The position numbers and the translations under genes are program-made. This document shows positions 26,841 to 35,634 of a DNA stretch of 37,299 nucleotides, piece after piece. Under the pieces are notes generated by a model. It had not been told where the DNA came from, did no database searches, and saw nothing but the letters and a program-made list of their open reading frames with translations. Source of the DNA: an uncultured Spirochaetaceae bacterium (GTDB taxonomy: Bacteria; Spirochaetota; Spirochaetia; Sphaerochaetales; Sphaerochaetaceae); assembly GCA_944389155.1 (NCBI GenBank), contig CALXLI010000009.1, positions 1-37,299 on the forward strand. The letters run 5' to 3'. How positions within the stretch are numbered: position 1 is the first letter of the stretch; each line of letters opens with the position of its first letter.

Positions 26841-27417
26841 CCCATACAGCGTACTAGGTCTTGCGCACGGTGCATCTGATGAAGAGGTAAAGAAAGCCTA
26901 TAAGCAGCTTGCCAAGAAATACCACCCTGATATAGCAGGGAACAGCGAGGAAGCTGCAAGGAAGATGCAGGAAATCAATGCTGCATATGACCAGATAATA
27001 AACCACAAGAATGAATGGCAGTATCAATCGAGGTCATCTTACTCCTCCTCATATGATACAGGGGAGCCTATTGAGATGCAGGCTGCGGTAAATTACATCA
27101 ATGCACGTCGCTTCATGGAGGCCCTGAACACTCTTTATTCAATACCGCAGGAAAGAAGGAACGGAAGATGGTATTATCTTTCCGCATACGCAAAAGCCCA
27201 TACCGGAGATACTGTAGGTGCTCAGAAGGATATTGAAGCTGCTATACAAAGAGAGCCCGGCAATATGAGCTATCATGCATTCAGGGATAATCTTACAGGA
27301 CGAAGAAACGCTTATTCAGGATATACGCAGAACTATACGGCTCATACTCCAGGAGGGCTCTGCAGTTCACTTTGCCTCTCTATCCTCTTCTTCCGCTTCT
27401 GCTTCTGCTTTATTTAG
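26833..27417 (+). CDS. J-domain (DnaJ-like) co-chaperone with Cys-rich C-terminus
   Basis: A 194-residue protein. The J domain fills residues 3 to about 60 with the HPD motif in KKYHPDIAG, so it should stimulate an Hsp70. Residues about 80-140 look like a short TPR-type helical repeat ([36 protein letters not shown]). The end [21 protein letters not shown], given here as LCSSLCLS then FFRFCFCF, is Cys- and Phe-rich; family members usually end in a Cys-cluster, so this may be a variant. GAGG-type Shine-Dalgarno precedes the ATG. Tail overlaps the convergent TetR gene by 8 nt. Confidence 0.88.
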   Translation: MTDPYSVLGLAHGASDEEVKKAYKQLAKKYHPDIAGNSEEAARKMQEINAAYDQIINHKNEWQYQSRSSYSSSYDTGEPIEMQAAVNYINARRFMEALNTLYSIPQERRNGRWYYLSAYAKAHTGDTVGAQKDIEAAIQREPGNMSYHAFRDNLTGRRNAYSGYTQNYTAHTPGGLCSSLCLSILFFRFCFCFI

Positions 27418-27988
27418 GCAGATAAGGCTTCAGCATATAACAGATGAAGGAAGGAGCGCTTCCAAGCGTCTCAGGTACGCTTCCGAGCACTATATCGTAA
27501 TAGATGCCGGTTACTGCGGAAACAAGGAAATCAAGGCGTGATACGAATGCATTCCTATCAAGCTGTTTTTTCGCATAATCACTGTTCATCAGGTATTCAA
27601 GCGTTATGCTCTTTATTGAGTTGAGAAATTCCTGTATGCCCGATGTTGATAAAAGCATCTTGTAATATGTCCCATCCTCTGCAAGAAACTCCGAAAGCTT
27701 CAGAAGCAATGGTTCGGGATTCCTTATCACGACGTCTGCAGGAATGCTGTATATAGCATCCTTGATCTCGGAAAGTGCGTCAGATCTTATACGCTCAAGC
27801 ACCTCTCTCGAATCCTTGAAGTGCGCATAGAACGTCCCCCTGTTTATATCTGCGCGCCTGACGATATCTGTTATGGTTATCTTTTCGAAGGGTTTTTCCT
27901 GCATAAGTGAGACAAGCGCGTTTCTAATCAATGTCTTTGACCGGATAGAGCTACGGTATTCCGCTTTCTTGCGTCCTTCTTCTACCAT
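27410..27988 (-). CDS. TetR-family transcriptional regulator
   Basis: A 192-residue repressor with an N-terminal helix-turn-helix at about 17-65 ([21 protein letters not shown]). The C-terminal helical domain is of the type found in TetR proteins for multidrug or dihydroxyacetone-kinase genes. AAGGAGGG lies 4 nt before the ATG. No obvious target gene is next to it: downstream is a convergent overlap with the J-domain gene, upstream the HAD gene is in the same direction. Ligand and target unknown. Confidence 0.9.
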   Translation of the reverse strand: MVEEGRKKAEYRSSIRSKTLIRNALVSLMQEKPFEKITITDIVRRADINRGTFYAHFKDSREVLERIRSDALSEIKDAIYSIPADVVIRNPEPLLLKLSEFLAEDGTYYKMLLSTSGIQEFLNSIKSITLEYLMNSDYAKKQLDRNAFVSRLDFLVSAVTGIYYDIVLGSVPETLGSAPSFICYMLKPYLPK

Positions 27989-28043
27989 GGATCCCTCCTT
28001 AATTTAAGTCTATTATGGAATTCTGCAGAAAGAAAGCACAAAG

Positions 28044-28853
28044 TTAATTCTTTTTACAGTAATCAATTGCATACTCAACTGCGTTGAAAATGCCATCTTC
28101 TTCGACATTTGTGGTAATATAATCCGCAGCTTTTTTGAGCATTTGGGAGGCATTGCCCATCGCTATTCCAAGATCCGATCCACAGATCATTTCAATATCA
28201 TTGGCACCATCTCCAACAGCAACTGTAAAGGCTCTCGTTTCCAAGCTGTTCTCTATTGTCTCTATCCCTGAGAGCTTGCTTACCCCCGGAAGGACGATCT
28301 CTCCCATCAGATCGGGAGGCAGTCCCACAGTATTGTCAATGACAGTGAAAAAAGGAGAGAGAGAAGAGCGTATCTCTTCGATGCTGCTATCAGGAGAGAT
28401 ATAAAGGATCTTTGTTATACGCGCATCATCTGGGATGACTGAAGAGACTATCATTGAAGATACAGCCACAATCCTTCCGACATGCTTGAGCAGAAGCGAA
28501 TACCAGTATGAGCGTGTTTCCTCGCTCAGGTATGTCCCCTCCTCTGTCTGGACAAGCATCCTGTAGCCTCGGGAACGACAGAACGATGATACCCTATCCC
28601 ATTCTGTTTTGGAGAATGTCCTATCAAGGATCTTCTTATCTCCGATATAGGCGACAGCACCTCCTGCGTATACCCCGCCATCAAAACCCAAGGCAAGGAT
28701 ATCATCCCCCACTTCCTTCAGGCTTCTGCCTGTTGCAAGGAAAGCCCTGTGCCCAAGGGAGCGGATGCGCTCAATTGCCTTTACAGTGCTTTCAGGGATA
28801 GGCTTTCCAAAGGGAAGGAGCGTGCCGTCTATATCAAAGAAGAAATCAATCAT
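28044..28853 (-). CDS. HAD-superfamily phosphatase, Cof type
   Basis: A 269-residue cytoplasmic phosphatase. Motif I is DIDGT (Asp7, Asp9) and the C-terminal motif is VAVGDGANDIEM, with a Cof-type cap between. Substrates in this family are usually sugar phosphates or nucleotides. It starts inside the end of ilvA (8-nt overlap), so the two are co-transcribed. Confidence 0.92.
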   Translation of the reverse strand: MIDFFFDIDGTLLPFGKPIPESTVKAIERIRSLGHRAFLATGRSLKEVGDDILALGFDGGVYAGGAVAYIGDKKILDRTFSKTEWDRVSSFCRSRGYRMLVQTEEGTYLSEETRSYWYSLLLKHVGRIVAVSSMIVSSVIPDDARITKILYISPDSSIEEIRSSLSPFFTVIDNTVGLPPDLMGEIVLPGVSKLSGIETIENSLETRAFTVAVGDGANDIEMICGSDLGIAMGNASQMLKKAADYITTNVEEDGIFNAVEYAIDYCKKN

Positions 28854-30054
28854 TGCCTGTACCGACTATCTTGAAGCCTGCTTCAGAAAGGGCCTTCTTT
28901 ATCTCATCAATATGGGAACGGTCACGTGTTTCCATCTTCACACGAAGCGTACAGTTGTTGATATTGGCCTCATTGCCGTTCTTGTCATGGAAAACTCCTG
29001 TAACATTAGCACCTTTCTCTGCGATTATAGAGGCAACCTCCAATAGCTGTCCCGGCTTGTCTATAAGCTCCACTGTGATATCAGCAATACGGCCTTCCTT
29101 GATAAGTGCGCGGTCAATGACACGCGAAAGGATCGTGACATCTATATTTCCACCTGACACGATAAGCGCGGTCTTCTTGCCCTTAAGGGGGATCTTTCCT
29201 GAAAGCGCAGCGGCAACAGCAACAGCACCAGCGCCCTCGGAGACAAGCTTCTGGGCTTCCATAAGATCGAGTATAGCAACTGCAATCTCATCGTCAGTCA
29301 CTGTCACGATATCATCAACGTACTGCTCTGTAAGCGAGAATGTAAGATTGCCTGGGCTCTTTACAGCAATGCCATCTGCTATCGTATTCACCGTAGGAAG
29401 TGTCTCAATCTGCTGATGCTCGTGCGAGACAAGCATGGACGCGGCTCCTGATGCCTGTACACCATACACCTTTATAGAAGGTCTGAGCTTCTTCATCGTA
29501 AAGGCAACGCCTGAGATGAATCCGCCTCCACCTACAGGAACAACGACCTGATCCACATCCGGGAGCTGCTCAAGGATCTCAAGTCCTACAGTTCCCTGCC
29601 CTGCTATGACATCCTCGTCATTGAAAGGATGGATCATAGTGCGGCCTGTCTCGTTCATTATCTCAATGGCCCTATTGTACGCATCATCGTACACGCCCTT
29701 TACAAGCTCAACCTTAGCACCATAGGCTCTTGTAGCCTCTACCTTGGAAATAGGAGCTCCCTCTGGAATGCATATAAGGGCATCAATTCCTTGCCTTGAA
29801 GCGGCAAGCGCAACACCTTGTGCATGGTTGCCAGCAGAGCATGCTATAACACCCTTTGCCTTCTGCTCATCAGTGAGCTGGGATATCTTATAGTATGCCC
29901 CCCTGAGTTTGAATGAACCTGTGTTCTGCAGGTTCTCCGTCTTCAAGAACACCTCATCATCAGGGAACATCTTAGGAGCCCTGATAAGATCTGTCTTCCT
30001 CGCAACTGCCTTGAGCGCGAAGGAGGCTTGATAAACACTATCCAATGTAAGCAT
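28846..30054 (-). CDS. ilvA: Threonine dehydratase (threonine ammonia-lyase)
   Basis: A 402-residue PLP enzyme converting threonine to 2-oxobutyrate and ammonia. PLP lysine is Lys49 in TGSFKLRGAY. The glycine loop VPVGGGGFISGVA and a single C-terminal ACT domain (IADITVELIDKPGQLLEVAS) are present. The short one-ACT form fits catabolic or dual-use enzymes, so the isoleucine role is not certain. ATG at 30054 was chosen: the family N-terminus starts here and a promoter ends 6 nt upstream. The frame continues upstream without homology. First gene of a unit with the HAD phosphatase. Confidence 0.93.
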   Translation of the reverse strand: MLTLDSVYQASFALKAVARKTDLIRAPKMFPDDEVFLKTENLQNTGSFKLRGAYYKISQLTDEQKAKGVIACSAGNHAQGVALAASRQGIDALICIPEGAPISKVEATRAYGAKVELVKGVYDDAYNRAIEIMNETGRTMIHPFNDEDVIAGQGTVGLEILEQLPDVDQVVVPVGGGGFISGVAFTMKKLRPSIKVYGVQASGAASMLVSHEHQQIETLPTVNTIADGIAVKSPGNLTFSLTEQYVDDIVTVTDDEIAVAILDLMEAQKLVSEGAGAVAVAAALSGKIPLKGKKTALIVSGGNIDVTILSRVIDRALIKEGRIADITVELIDKPGQLLEVASIIAEKGANVTGVFHDKNGNEANINNCTLRVKMETRDRSHIDEIKKALSEAGFKIVGTGND

Positions 30055-30060
30055 GAAGGG

Positions 30061-30090
30061 ATGATAGCGCGAAACAAGGATATCTGTCAC
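30061..30090 (-). promoter_or_regulatory. Promoter of ilvA, leaderless arrangement
   Basis: On the minus strand GTGACA (30085-30090), an 18-nt spacer and TATCAT (30061-30066) lie 6 nt before the ATG; no Shine-Dalgarno. Confidence 0.6.
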
Positions 30091-30180
30091 GTGTTCGAGC
30101 AGGGACACATGGCTCAACCAGCACTGTTTCAGACAAAAGCATATGTCAGAATCTGTCACATATACATGCTAAAAGAAACT

Positions 30181-32310
30181 ATGGCAAAACGAAACAGTTA
30201 CGAATACAGCATCAAGGATAATGGTGAAGAGAAAAGGTCCTTCTATGAGACATCAAACGATGGCTCTCATCTCTTATGCCGCATTGATGAAATATTCAGA
30301 TCCAAGTATGTGGAAAGCTTCTGCTATTGTTCCGAAATAGACTTCATAGCTGCTATGAACACAAGCTGGGGAAACATGATATCAACAAAGGGGGAAGCAA
30401 AAGACAACAGCACGATAAAGGAGCTTTTCAAAAGCGATTCAGATAATCTGATTATACGGACAGATAACATGGAAGCAGGAATCCTTCTAGCCAGCATTCT
30501 TTTCCATGATGAATGGATTGACTATCTCATATCACCTTATGCCTCAGAAACCATATATAAAATCAGAGAGAAGGTGTCTGATACAGCCAAGGCAGATATC
30601 CTCATCAGATATCTTGCAGCTTTCAACATAAAATGCACTGCGATAGTCGCACTCGATAGCTGTGAGGCTCTCCCATTGCTTCTTTCGTGCAGCAATGCAA
30701 GATGCATAGCCATAGTTCCACCTACATACAGCATACAGCTCCCTGCAGATGTTCCAATACTTGAAATGAAGCATCTCGAAGGATGCATGACAGAACATGA
30801 CAATGATAGCTTCAAGAAGCTGCTGATGAAAGTCATTGACGACTATATGCTTCAAGTCAATGATTTCATCTACGCATATCTCATCAATAATATTGATAGT
30901 ACAGACAGACTGGAAACAATACAGAGCATAGCCGGACGTATCCGCAGGCTTCCGGAAATAGAGAGGGAATATGGAACATCTATATTACGCAATGCCTGCT
31001 CTGACACTTCAAGCTATGAAGGACACATCGCAATAGGAGGAGCTTCCCCTAGTGATTCGGAGAATCTTCTTAAGATCATTGAATACCTTATATCACTTGG
31101 CCTTGGATATGAGCACAAGCCATATAATGACATGGCAAAGATGGCAATAGATCTCCACGACTCTCAGCATCTTCCCATAATATTCAGAGCACTGATAGAA
31201 AACGGCTGCTATTATCTGACAGCTGAAGATATTTTCTCCTTCCTCGAAGAATTCATATCATTGGCAATGTGCAATGACAGCATCATTCCGATAGATGATT
31301 CTGGCAGTCCTTCATATTTCCAAAGGCTGGATAGCGCAAGATGCGGACAATTCAGGATAATCTCTCCTTATATTCCATCAGAGGTATTCAAGATGAGGGA
31401 TGCCGATGGCGATACTCTTCTGATAATCGCAGCAAGGGAGCTTGAGGATCTTCCAGCTTTGTTCAAGATGATTCTTGATAGAACACCAAACATCGATGCA
31501 ATCAATGAAGACGGATGTACCGCTTTGCACTATATCAGCGACTACAGAAGATGGGATGCGCTTGTAAAGGCCGGAGCGGACATCTCCATCAAAGACAATG
31601 AAGGGAATATTCCATCTCCAAAGTTCTGCATGGACCATCTTGAAGAGTTTCTCCAACAGCCTGACAAAGACAAAGAATTTGCCTCCAGGTTGCTCTTCAA
31701 TGTGATAGATGCCTCATACAGCAGCAGCCTTATATACGAAAATGAAGATGCAATCATGCAGCTTATCAACATCATCAATCCCGATACGAGAAAAGCTGAT
31801 GATGGATATACCCCGCTTATGGAGATCCTTATTCAGGAAGGATACTTTCCCGAAATCTATGACAGGATGATCGATGTCGGCGTTGATATCAATGCGGTAA
31901 ATAAAGCTGGTTATTCCACCCTCGATATCGTCGTACTCTCCCCTGAATGTACCATTGCAAAGATAAGATACCTTCTAAGCAAAGGCGCTGACGGTTCGCA
32001 TCGCAGCACACATGGCACTGCAGCAACTCTTGCAGCGGGCCTTTTTCATATCAAGTCCACGGAATGGAATGCACTATGGACAATCCAGGATAAGAGCATA
32101 TTCACATATCATACAGACAGGATCATGTCTCCTATCATGGTCGCATTGTACTATCAGAATATGGATGCCGTAAGATTCCTGTTCAGTCATAATGCGATAC
32201 CAGATGATGAAAAATACATAATCAAAGAGCGGATAATGACTATCAAGTCCGATGATATCCGCTCAGAAGCATATGGTCTGTATTCTGTTTATTTTGAAAC
32301 GCCAATGTAA
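30181..32310 (+). CDS. Large ankyrin-repeat protein
   Basis: A 709-residue soluble protein, no signal peptide. Residues 1 to about 400 match nothing I recognise and include helical stretches. The C-terminal part carries diverged ankyrin repeats, for example DADGDTLLIIAARELEDLP, NEDGCTALHYISD, ADDGYTPLMEILIQ, VDINAVNKAGYSTLDIVV and SPIMVALYYQNMDAVRFLF. Ankyrin repeats mediate protein binding. ATG at 30181 was chosen by composition and a weak extended -10 (TGCTAAAAG) 5 nt upstream; ATG at 30166 is an alternative. It is divergent from ilvA and begins the accessory-looking part of the window. Confidence 0.75.
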   Translation: MAKRNSYEYSIKDNGEEKRSFYETSNDGSHLLCRIDEIFRSKYVESFCYCSEIDFIAAMNTSWGNMISTKGEAKDNSTIKELFKSDSDNLIIRTDNMEAGILLASILFHDEWIDYLISPYASETIYKIREKVSDTAKADILIRYLAAFNIKCTAIVALDSCEALPLLLSCSNARCIAIVPPTYSIQLPADVPILEMKHLEGCMTEHDNDSFKKLLMKVIDDYMLQVNDFIYAYLINNIDSTDRLETIQSIAGRIRRLPEIEREYGTSILRNACSDTSSYEGHIAIGGASPSDSENLLKIIEYLISLGLGYEHKPYNDMAKMAIDLHDSQHLPIIFRALIENGCYYLTAEDIFSFLEEFISLAMCNDSIIPIDDSGSPSYFQRLDSARCGQFRIISPYIPSEVFKMRDADGDTLLIIAARELEDLPALFKMILDRTPNIDAINEDGCTALHYISDYRRWDALVKAGADISIKDNEGNIPSPKFCMDHLEEFLQQPDKDKEFASRLLFNVIDASYSSSLIYENEDAIMQLINIINPDTRKADDGYTPLMEILIQEGYFPEIYDRMIDVGVDINAVNKAGYSTLDIVVLSPECTIAKIRYLLSKGADGSHRSTHGTAATLAAGLFHIKSTEWNALWTIQDKSIFTYHTDRIMSPIMVALYYQNMDAVRFLFSHNAIPDDEKYIIKERIMTIKSDDIRSEAYGLYSVYFETPM

Positions 32311-32347
32311 GCAATTCTCATTAAGGTGAAATGTCAGATGTTAAATA

Positions 32348-32890
32348 TCATTGTTGCTTTTCCTTCTTTGAAGTTGACTGCTTTAGCCGTATATACCCAT
32401 CAATATCAAACATATGTTTTTCAGAAGAGGTTTTTAGATACAATGGATGGCGAGGATTCCCTTCTTTAGTACTATCGCCAAAACACACCCAGGAATGCTC
32501 GCTTGTAATTGAATAAATCCCCTTCAGACATTCGATTAGATATGGACGTCTATCAATCAGATTACCCCATGCTGCCCATATTTCACTAATATTATATGTA
32601 GATATAACTGCTTGTATCTCTCTCAGGTTGCGTTCAATCAGCCTTTGCGAGGGATGGATATCAATATCCTCAGGGTTCGTGGCGCGCTGTGGGTAGAGAT
32701 TCACCATCATCCATCCGTCATACTCATTGTATTCAGAGATTCTCTCTACTGATCTGATTGTTCTATCTGGCGCCTCTGGTGTGGCTGTGCTTGGATTGAC
32801 TCCGATACATAAAATAGTCGATTTACCCTCATAACCTAGGACAAACCGATTAGCATTTGCTTCATCGTTGATGTAGATACAATTTCCCAT
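32348..32890 (-). CDS. DUF1643 family protein
   Basis: A 180-residue soluble protein with the family hallmarks ILCIGVNPSTA (about 26-36), DRTIRSVERIS, GWMMVNLYPQRATNPEDI and IWAAWGN. The fold is thought to resemble uracil-DNA-glycosylase-like proteins, but no activity is established. AAAGGAG lies 8 nt before the ATG. The C-terminus ends in Lys/Gln-rich sequence. Its context among ATPase-like and regulator genes suggests an accessory role. Confidence 0.82.
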   Translation of the reverse strand: MGNCIYINDEANANRFVLGYEGKSTILCIGVNPSTATPEAPDRTIRSVERISEYNEYDGWMMVNLYPQRATNPEDIDIHPSQRLIERNLREIQAVISTYNISEIWAAWGNLIDRRPYLIECLKGIYSITSEHSWVCFGDSTKEGNPRHPLYLKTSSEKHMFDIDGYIRLKQSTSKKEKQQ

Positions 32891-32922
32891 TTAAGATTCT
32901 CCTTTCTTATTTTTATAATACT

Positions 32923-33651
32923 TTAGTTCGGAGTTACTTCAAAACCTGAGCGATCCGTAACTTTAAACTTCAACTCAAACTTATCTTTTCTATCTTTCTC
33001 TACGATTATCCCAGAAGGTGGAAGAAACATACGGCGTATAGGAGTGATTGATAAGCAAATCGCATTTTCTCTCGCTTTCGGAGGTGCCAAGGTAAACACA
33101 ACGATGGCTATTCCAGTACGCTTTGCAATCTCGATAAGTGCCTCAGAGTGTGATTCATATCCTTTCTCCCTTGATTCAGCATCAAGATACGGCAGTCTTT
33201 CCAGTGTTGATATCACAGCAATCCTATATCCCTTCTGCGAAAGGACTATCAGCTCGTCCTCGACTTCACAGAATCTCTTTGCTCTAAGCCTCTTGGAAAG
33301 CACAGACTGAGCTGCGATGAAATCATGCATGCCCTTCTCAGAGCCTCCTATATCCATCAGAACTGAGATAAGGCCATCTTCCATATTCTCCTTCTCCGCT
33401 TTCGAAGATGAAAGAAACGCAACCGGGATATAATCCATCATCGGAGCACGTAGCATATCAAGAAGAAACAGTCTTCCGAACATCCTCTGATTGATGAATA
33501 TCACATCGCCTTTATTGATATTCTCAATCACAGGAGAACCAACATGGATCACATCATTCCCATTATTTTTCCAAATAGGCAGATCCTCTGGATACGTATA
33601 CTCAAGCCTTCTTGAGACTTCCGCTGCAAAGGCTTCATAGCTTTTTGCCAT
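32923..33651 (-). CDS. RecA/DnaB-C-like protein with degraded nucleotide-binding motifs
   Basis: A 242-residue protein. It can be aligned by eye along its length with the intact DnaB-C-like ATPase at 35625-36284. NKGDVIFINQRMFGRLFLLDML (residues 47-66 at its core) matches DKGCVTLIGSEPSLGKTGLAL, with the Walker A Gly-Lys-Thr lost. YRIAVISTLERLP (142-154) matches DIVFIDYLGLI, with the Walker B Asp replaced. ALIEIAKRTGIAIVVFTLAP matches KKLAESFDIPIVTLEQIP, and the ends FELKFKVTDRSGFEV and DLIFNPETTGFSV agree. It is therefore probably a non-hydrolysing RecA-fold paralogue. ATG at 33651 (AGAGAG upstream) was chosen over an in-frame start at 33747. Confidence 0.5.
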   Translation of the reverse strand: MAKSYEAFAAEVSRRLEYTYPEDLPIWKNNGNDVIHVGSPVIENINKGDVIFINQRMFGRLFLLDMLRAPMMDYIPVAFLSSSKAEKENMEDGLISVLMDIGGSEKGMHDFIAAQSVLSKRLRAKRFCEVEDELIVLSQKGYRIAVISTLERLPYLDAESREKGYESHSEALIEIAKRTGIAIVVFTLAPPKARENAICLSITPIRRMFLPPSGIIVEKDRKDKFELKFKVTDRSGFEVTPN

Positions 33652-33838
33652 ATTCTCTCTTTTGCATAGAGAGATGCATACCATCATCCAGGCTTTAGCA
33701 CCTTGCACTGCAGGTTGCTGTATGGTCTCAGGGCCTGTCCCTCGCATACTCTCTATGGCAATCAGAGATTTAGCATAAACAACTGCCAGAAGCTGTCATA
33801 CATTCTTAATCTTGTCAGGAAATGTCATATTATCAATG

Positions 33839-33844
33839 TAATAT
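33839..33844 (+). promoter_or_regulatory. Candidate -10 of the Nudix gene
   Basis: TAATAT lies 6 nt before the ATG at 33851; no -35 at a good distance and no Shine-Dalgarno. The 199-bp gap 33652-33850 shows nothing else. Confidence 0.4.
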
Positions 33845-33850
33845 GCAATC

Positions 33851-34267
33851 ATGAAACTCAAAGAATACTACGGAGCAGGTATGATTCTCTATCACAGGGA
33901 CAAGGATGGAATATCAGTACTTCTGGAGAAACGTTCTGATAACGCTACATGGGCAATCCCTGGCGGTGGTTTCTCTGAATCTGATAGATATACAAAGTCT
34001 GGAAGGAATCTAAAGGCTACGGCAATACGTGAGCTATACGAAGAGACTGAAATAAGAATTGGAGAGGAAGATGCATGGCTTGTAAAGACCTATTCCTTTC
34101 CATTTTTCACCTACGCTGTATATGCCGCAGAAGCCAATGAGAAATACACTGCAAGGATAAACCATGAGTCATTGGAGGCTGTATGGCACAGCATCGATGG
34201 CATACCTAAAGAAGCGAATATCATGACAAGAATAGAGATCAACGATTTCAGGAGGAGAATGAGATGA
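33851..34267 (+). CDS. Nudix hydrolase-like protein with atypical Nudix box
   Basis: A 138-residue protein. WAIPGGG (36-42) and AIRELYEETEI (about 59-69) are the two halves of a Nudix box. The loop between them (FSESDRYTKSGRNLKAT) is longer than in the canonical GX5EX7REUXEEXGU, and the last Gly is Glu. The catalytic RE..EE residues are kept, so Mg2+-dependent pyrophosphohydrolysis is plausible but specificity is unclear. It is coupled by ATGA to the 87-residue gene downstream. Confidence 0.85.
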   Translation: MKLKEYYGAGMILYHRDKDGISVLLEKRSDNATWAIPGGGFSESDRYTKSGRNLKATAIRELYEETEIRIGEEDAWLVKTYSFPFFTYAVYAAEANEKYTARINHESLEAVWHSIDGIPKEANIMTRIEINDFRRRMR

Positions 34268-34527
34268 AAGGAAAATGGTCTGATGAACTCAGGGCGTATA
34301 CGATTGAGCACTTTGGAGATCTTGGTTCGACCTGCATGAAAAGCATCAATGGCGGATTTGCTATCGCTTATGACCGGAATCTGTTCATTACGGACAGAGC
34401 GCTTAAGGTAATTCCCAAAGAAGCTGAGGATAAACGCTATATCCTCACAGATTACGATACAGGTGAATTCGTAGCTGCATATGATTTTCTCGAAGATCTT
34501 GTTGATGATGGCTGGGCAATCGATTGA
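34264..34527 (+). CDS. Small acidic protein of unknown function
   Basis: An 87-residue soluble protein not recognised. It is rich in aromatic and acidic residues, with YILTDYDTGEFVAAYDFLED near the C-terminus. The ATG overlaps the Nudix stop (ATGA) and a GGAGG-like sequence lies upstream, so it is translated together with the Nudix protein and may act with it. Confidence 0.65.
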   Translation: MKGKWSDELRAYTIEHFGDLGSTCMKSINGGFAIAYDRNLFITDRALKVIPKEAEDKRYILTDYDTGEFVAAYDFLEDLVDDGWAID

Positions 34528-34586
34528 TGGGAAAGCATTGGATTCTGCACATTCTTCCTAGATGCTTTGTGGAGGACATCTGCTAT

Positions 34587-34614
34587 TTGACAATCCCTGT
34601 CATGGATATATCAT
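34587..34614 (+). promoter_or_regulatory. Strong promoter of the WYL regulator, leaderless arrangement
   Basis: A perfect TTGACA (34587-34592), a 16-nt spacer and TATCAT (34609-34614) end 6 nt before the ATG at 34621. No Shine-Dalgarno. This is the clearest leaderless promoter in the window. Confidence 0.7.
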
Positions 34615-34620
34615 TTGCAT

Positions 34621-35634
34621 ATGCAGTATGACAGCATCGCTACCAAGCTCAGCATAGCAACGTACATAGCAAACGGAAATGGCCGATCTATCAATGACAT
34701 AGCGAAGCACTTTGATATATCGATAAGAACAGCATATCGTTTCCTTGACAGACTCCAGGAAGAAGGATATCCGCTCACAAACGAAGAAATGAGAGATGGA
34801 AGGGAAAAGCTCTGGACGATGCTGCACCCGGATATGGATGAGTATGGGACAGCCCTTCCCTCTTCTGATTTCTCAGATGAAGAGAAGGTCATTGTCTATT
34901 ATGTGCTTTCAGAGATGAAGAAGAGAGAGGAAATAGTTCCTTCATTCAAGGCTGTGAGAACCAAGATCTCGAATATGCTTAGCCAGAAAGCGATATCATT
35001 CCCTTCGATCGATTATCCAGAAAGCCTGAACAAAAAGGTATATCCAATAGAAAGCATAAACATTATTGCCAAATCATCATCGAAAGAAACCAAGAAGCAT
35101 GTCAGGACAATACTTGCCTCAATAAAGCATAAGGCGAAATGCAATCTTTCCTATCATGTTCCCAATAAGGATGGCACGCTTGATGTGGTCATCTCCCCGA
35201 TATTCGCATTCATCTTTGATGGAGGGATGTACCTGCAGGCACTTCTGGATGATGGAAGCCTGAGGACATATGCAATAGAAAGAATTGAATCCATAGAAGA
35301 GATACGAGGAAGCGAAGCCATTGCTCCAAGCTTCAATCCGCGCGTTCTCCTCACTGATCCATTCGGTCCATTCATCGGCAAAGAGAAGATTGAGGCTGAA
35401 GTCTGGATAGCTCCTGAGCAGGTACCATACGTAAAGGAGAGAAACTGGCCTGATGGTATCAACATAAAGGAAAACAATGACGGATCAGCAACTTTTTCTG
35501 TTACAACATACGGCGAGCACGAGTTCACTGACTGGCTTCTTTCCCAGAAGGCCTCAGCTGTGCTTCTTAAACCTGATTGGCTGCGGAAGAAGATGAAAAC
35601 CACGATAGATGACATGGCGGCACATTATTCCTGA
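34621..35634 (+). CDS. WYL-domain transcriptional regulator
   Basis: A 337-residue regulator. The N-terminal helix-turn-helix (about 8-50, INDIAKHFDISIRTAYRFLD) is DeoR/HTH_11-like. A central WYL domain (about 150-225) includes SYHVPNKDGTLDVVISP and LRTYAIERIESIEEI, and a WCX-type C-terminus follows (AEVWIAPEQVPYV). WYL regulators sense nucleic-acid-like ligands and often control phage-defence genes. ATG at 34621 was chosen from the promoter geometry; a TTG two codons earlier is possible. Its 3' end overlaps the DnaB-C-like gene tail to tail by 10 nt. Confidence 0.9.
   Translation: MQYDSIATKLSIATYIANGNGRSINDIAKHFDISIRTAYRFLDRLQEEGYPLTNEEMRDGREKLWTMLHPDMDEYGTALPSSDFSDEEKVIVYYVLSEMKKREEIVPSFKAVRTKISNMLSQKAISFPSIDYPESLNKKVYPIESINIIAKSSSKETKKHVRTILASIKHKAKCNLSYHVPNKDGTLDVVISPIFAFIFDGGMYLQALLDDGSLRTYAIERIESIEEIRGSEAIAPSFNPRVLLTDPFGPFIGKEKIEAEVWIAPEQVPYVKERNWPDGINIKENNDGSATFSVTTYGEHEFTDWLLSQKASAVLLKPDWLRKKMKTTIDDMAAHYS

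Noticed and set aside
26327..26959. 210-codon minus-strand frame over DUF5685
   Set aside because: Ser/Arg-rich antisense translation without motifs; the plus-strand gene is well supported.
30028..30180. 51-codon upstream extension of the ankyrin gene and the matching extension of ilvA
   Set aside because: The extensions overlap antisense, lack homology, and the ilvA promoter lies inside them.
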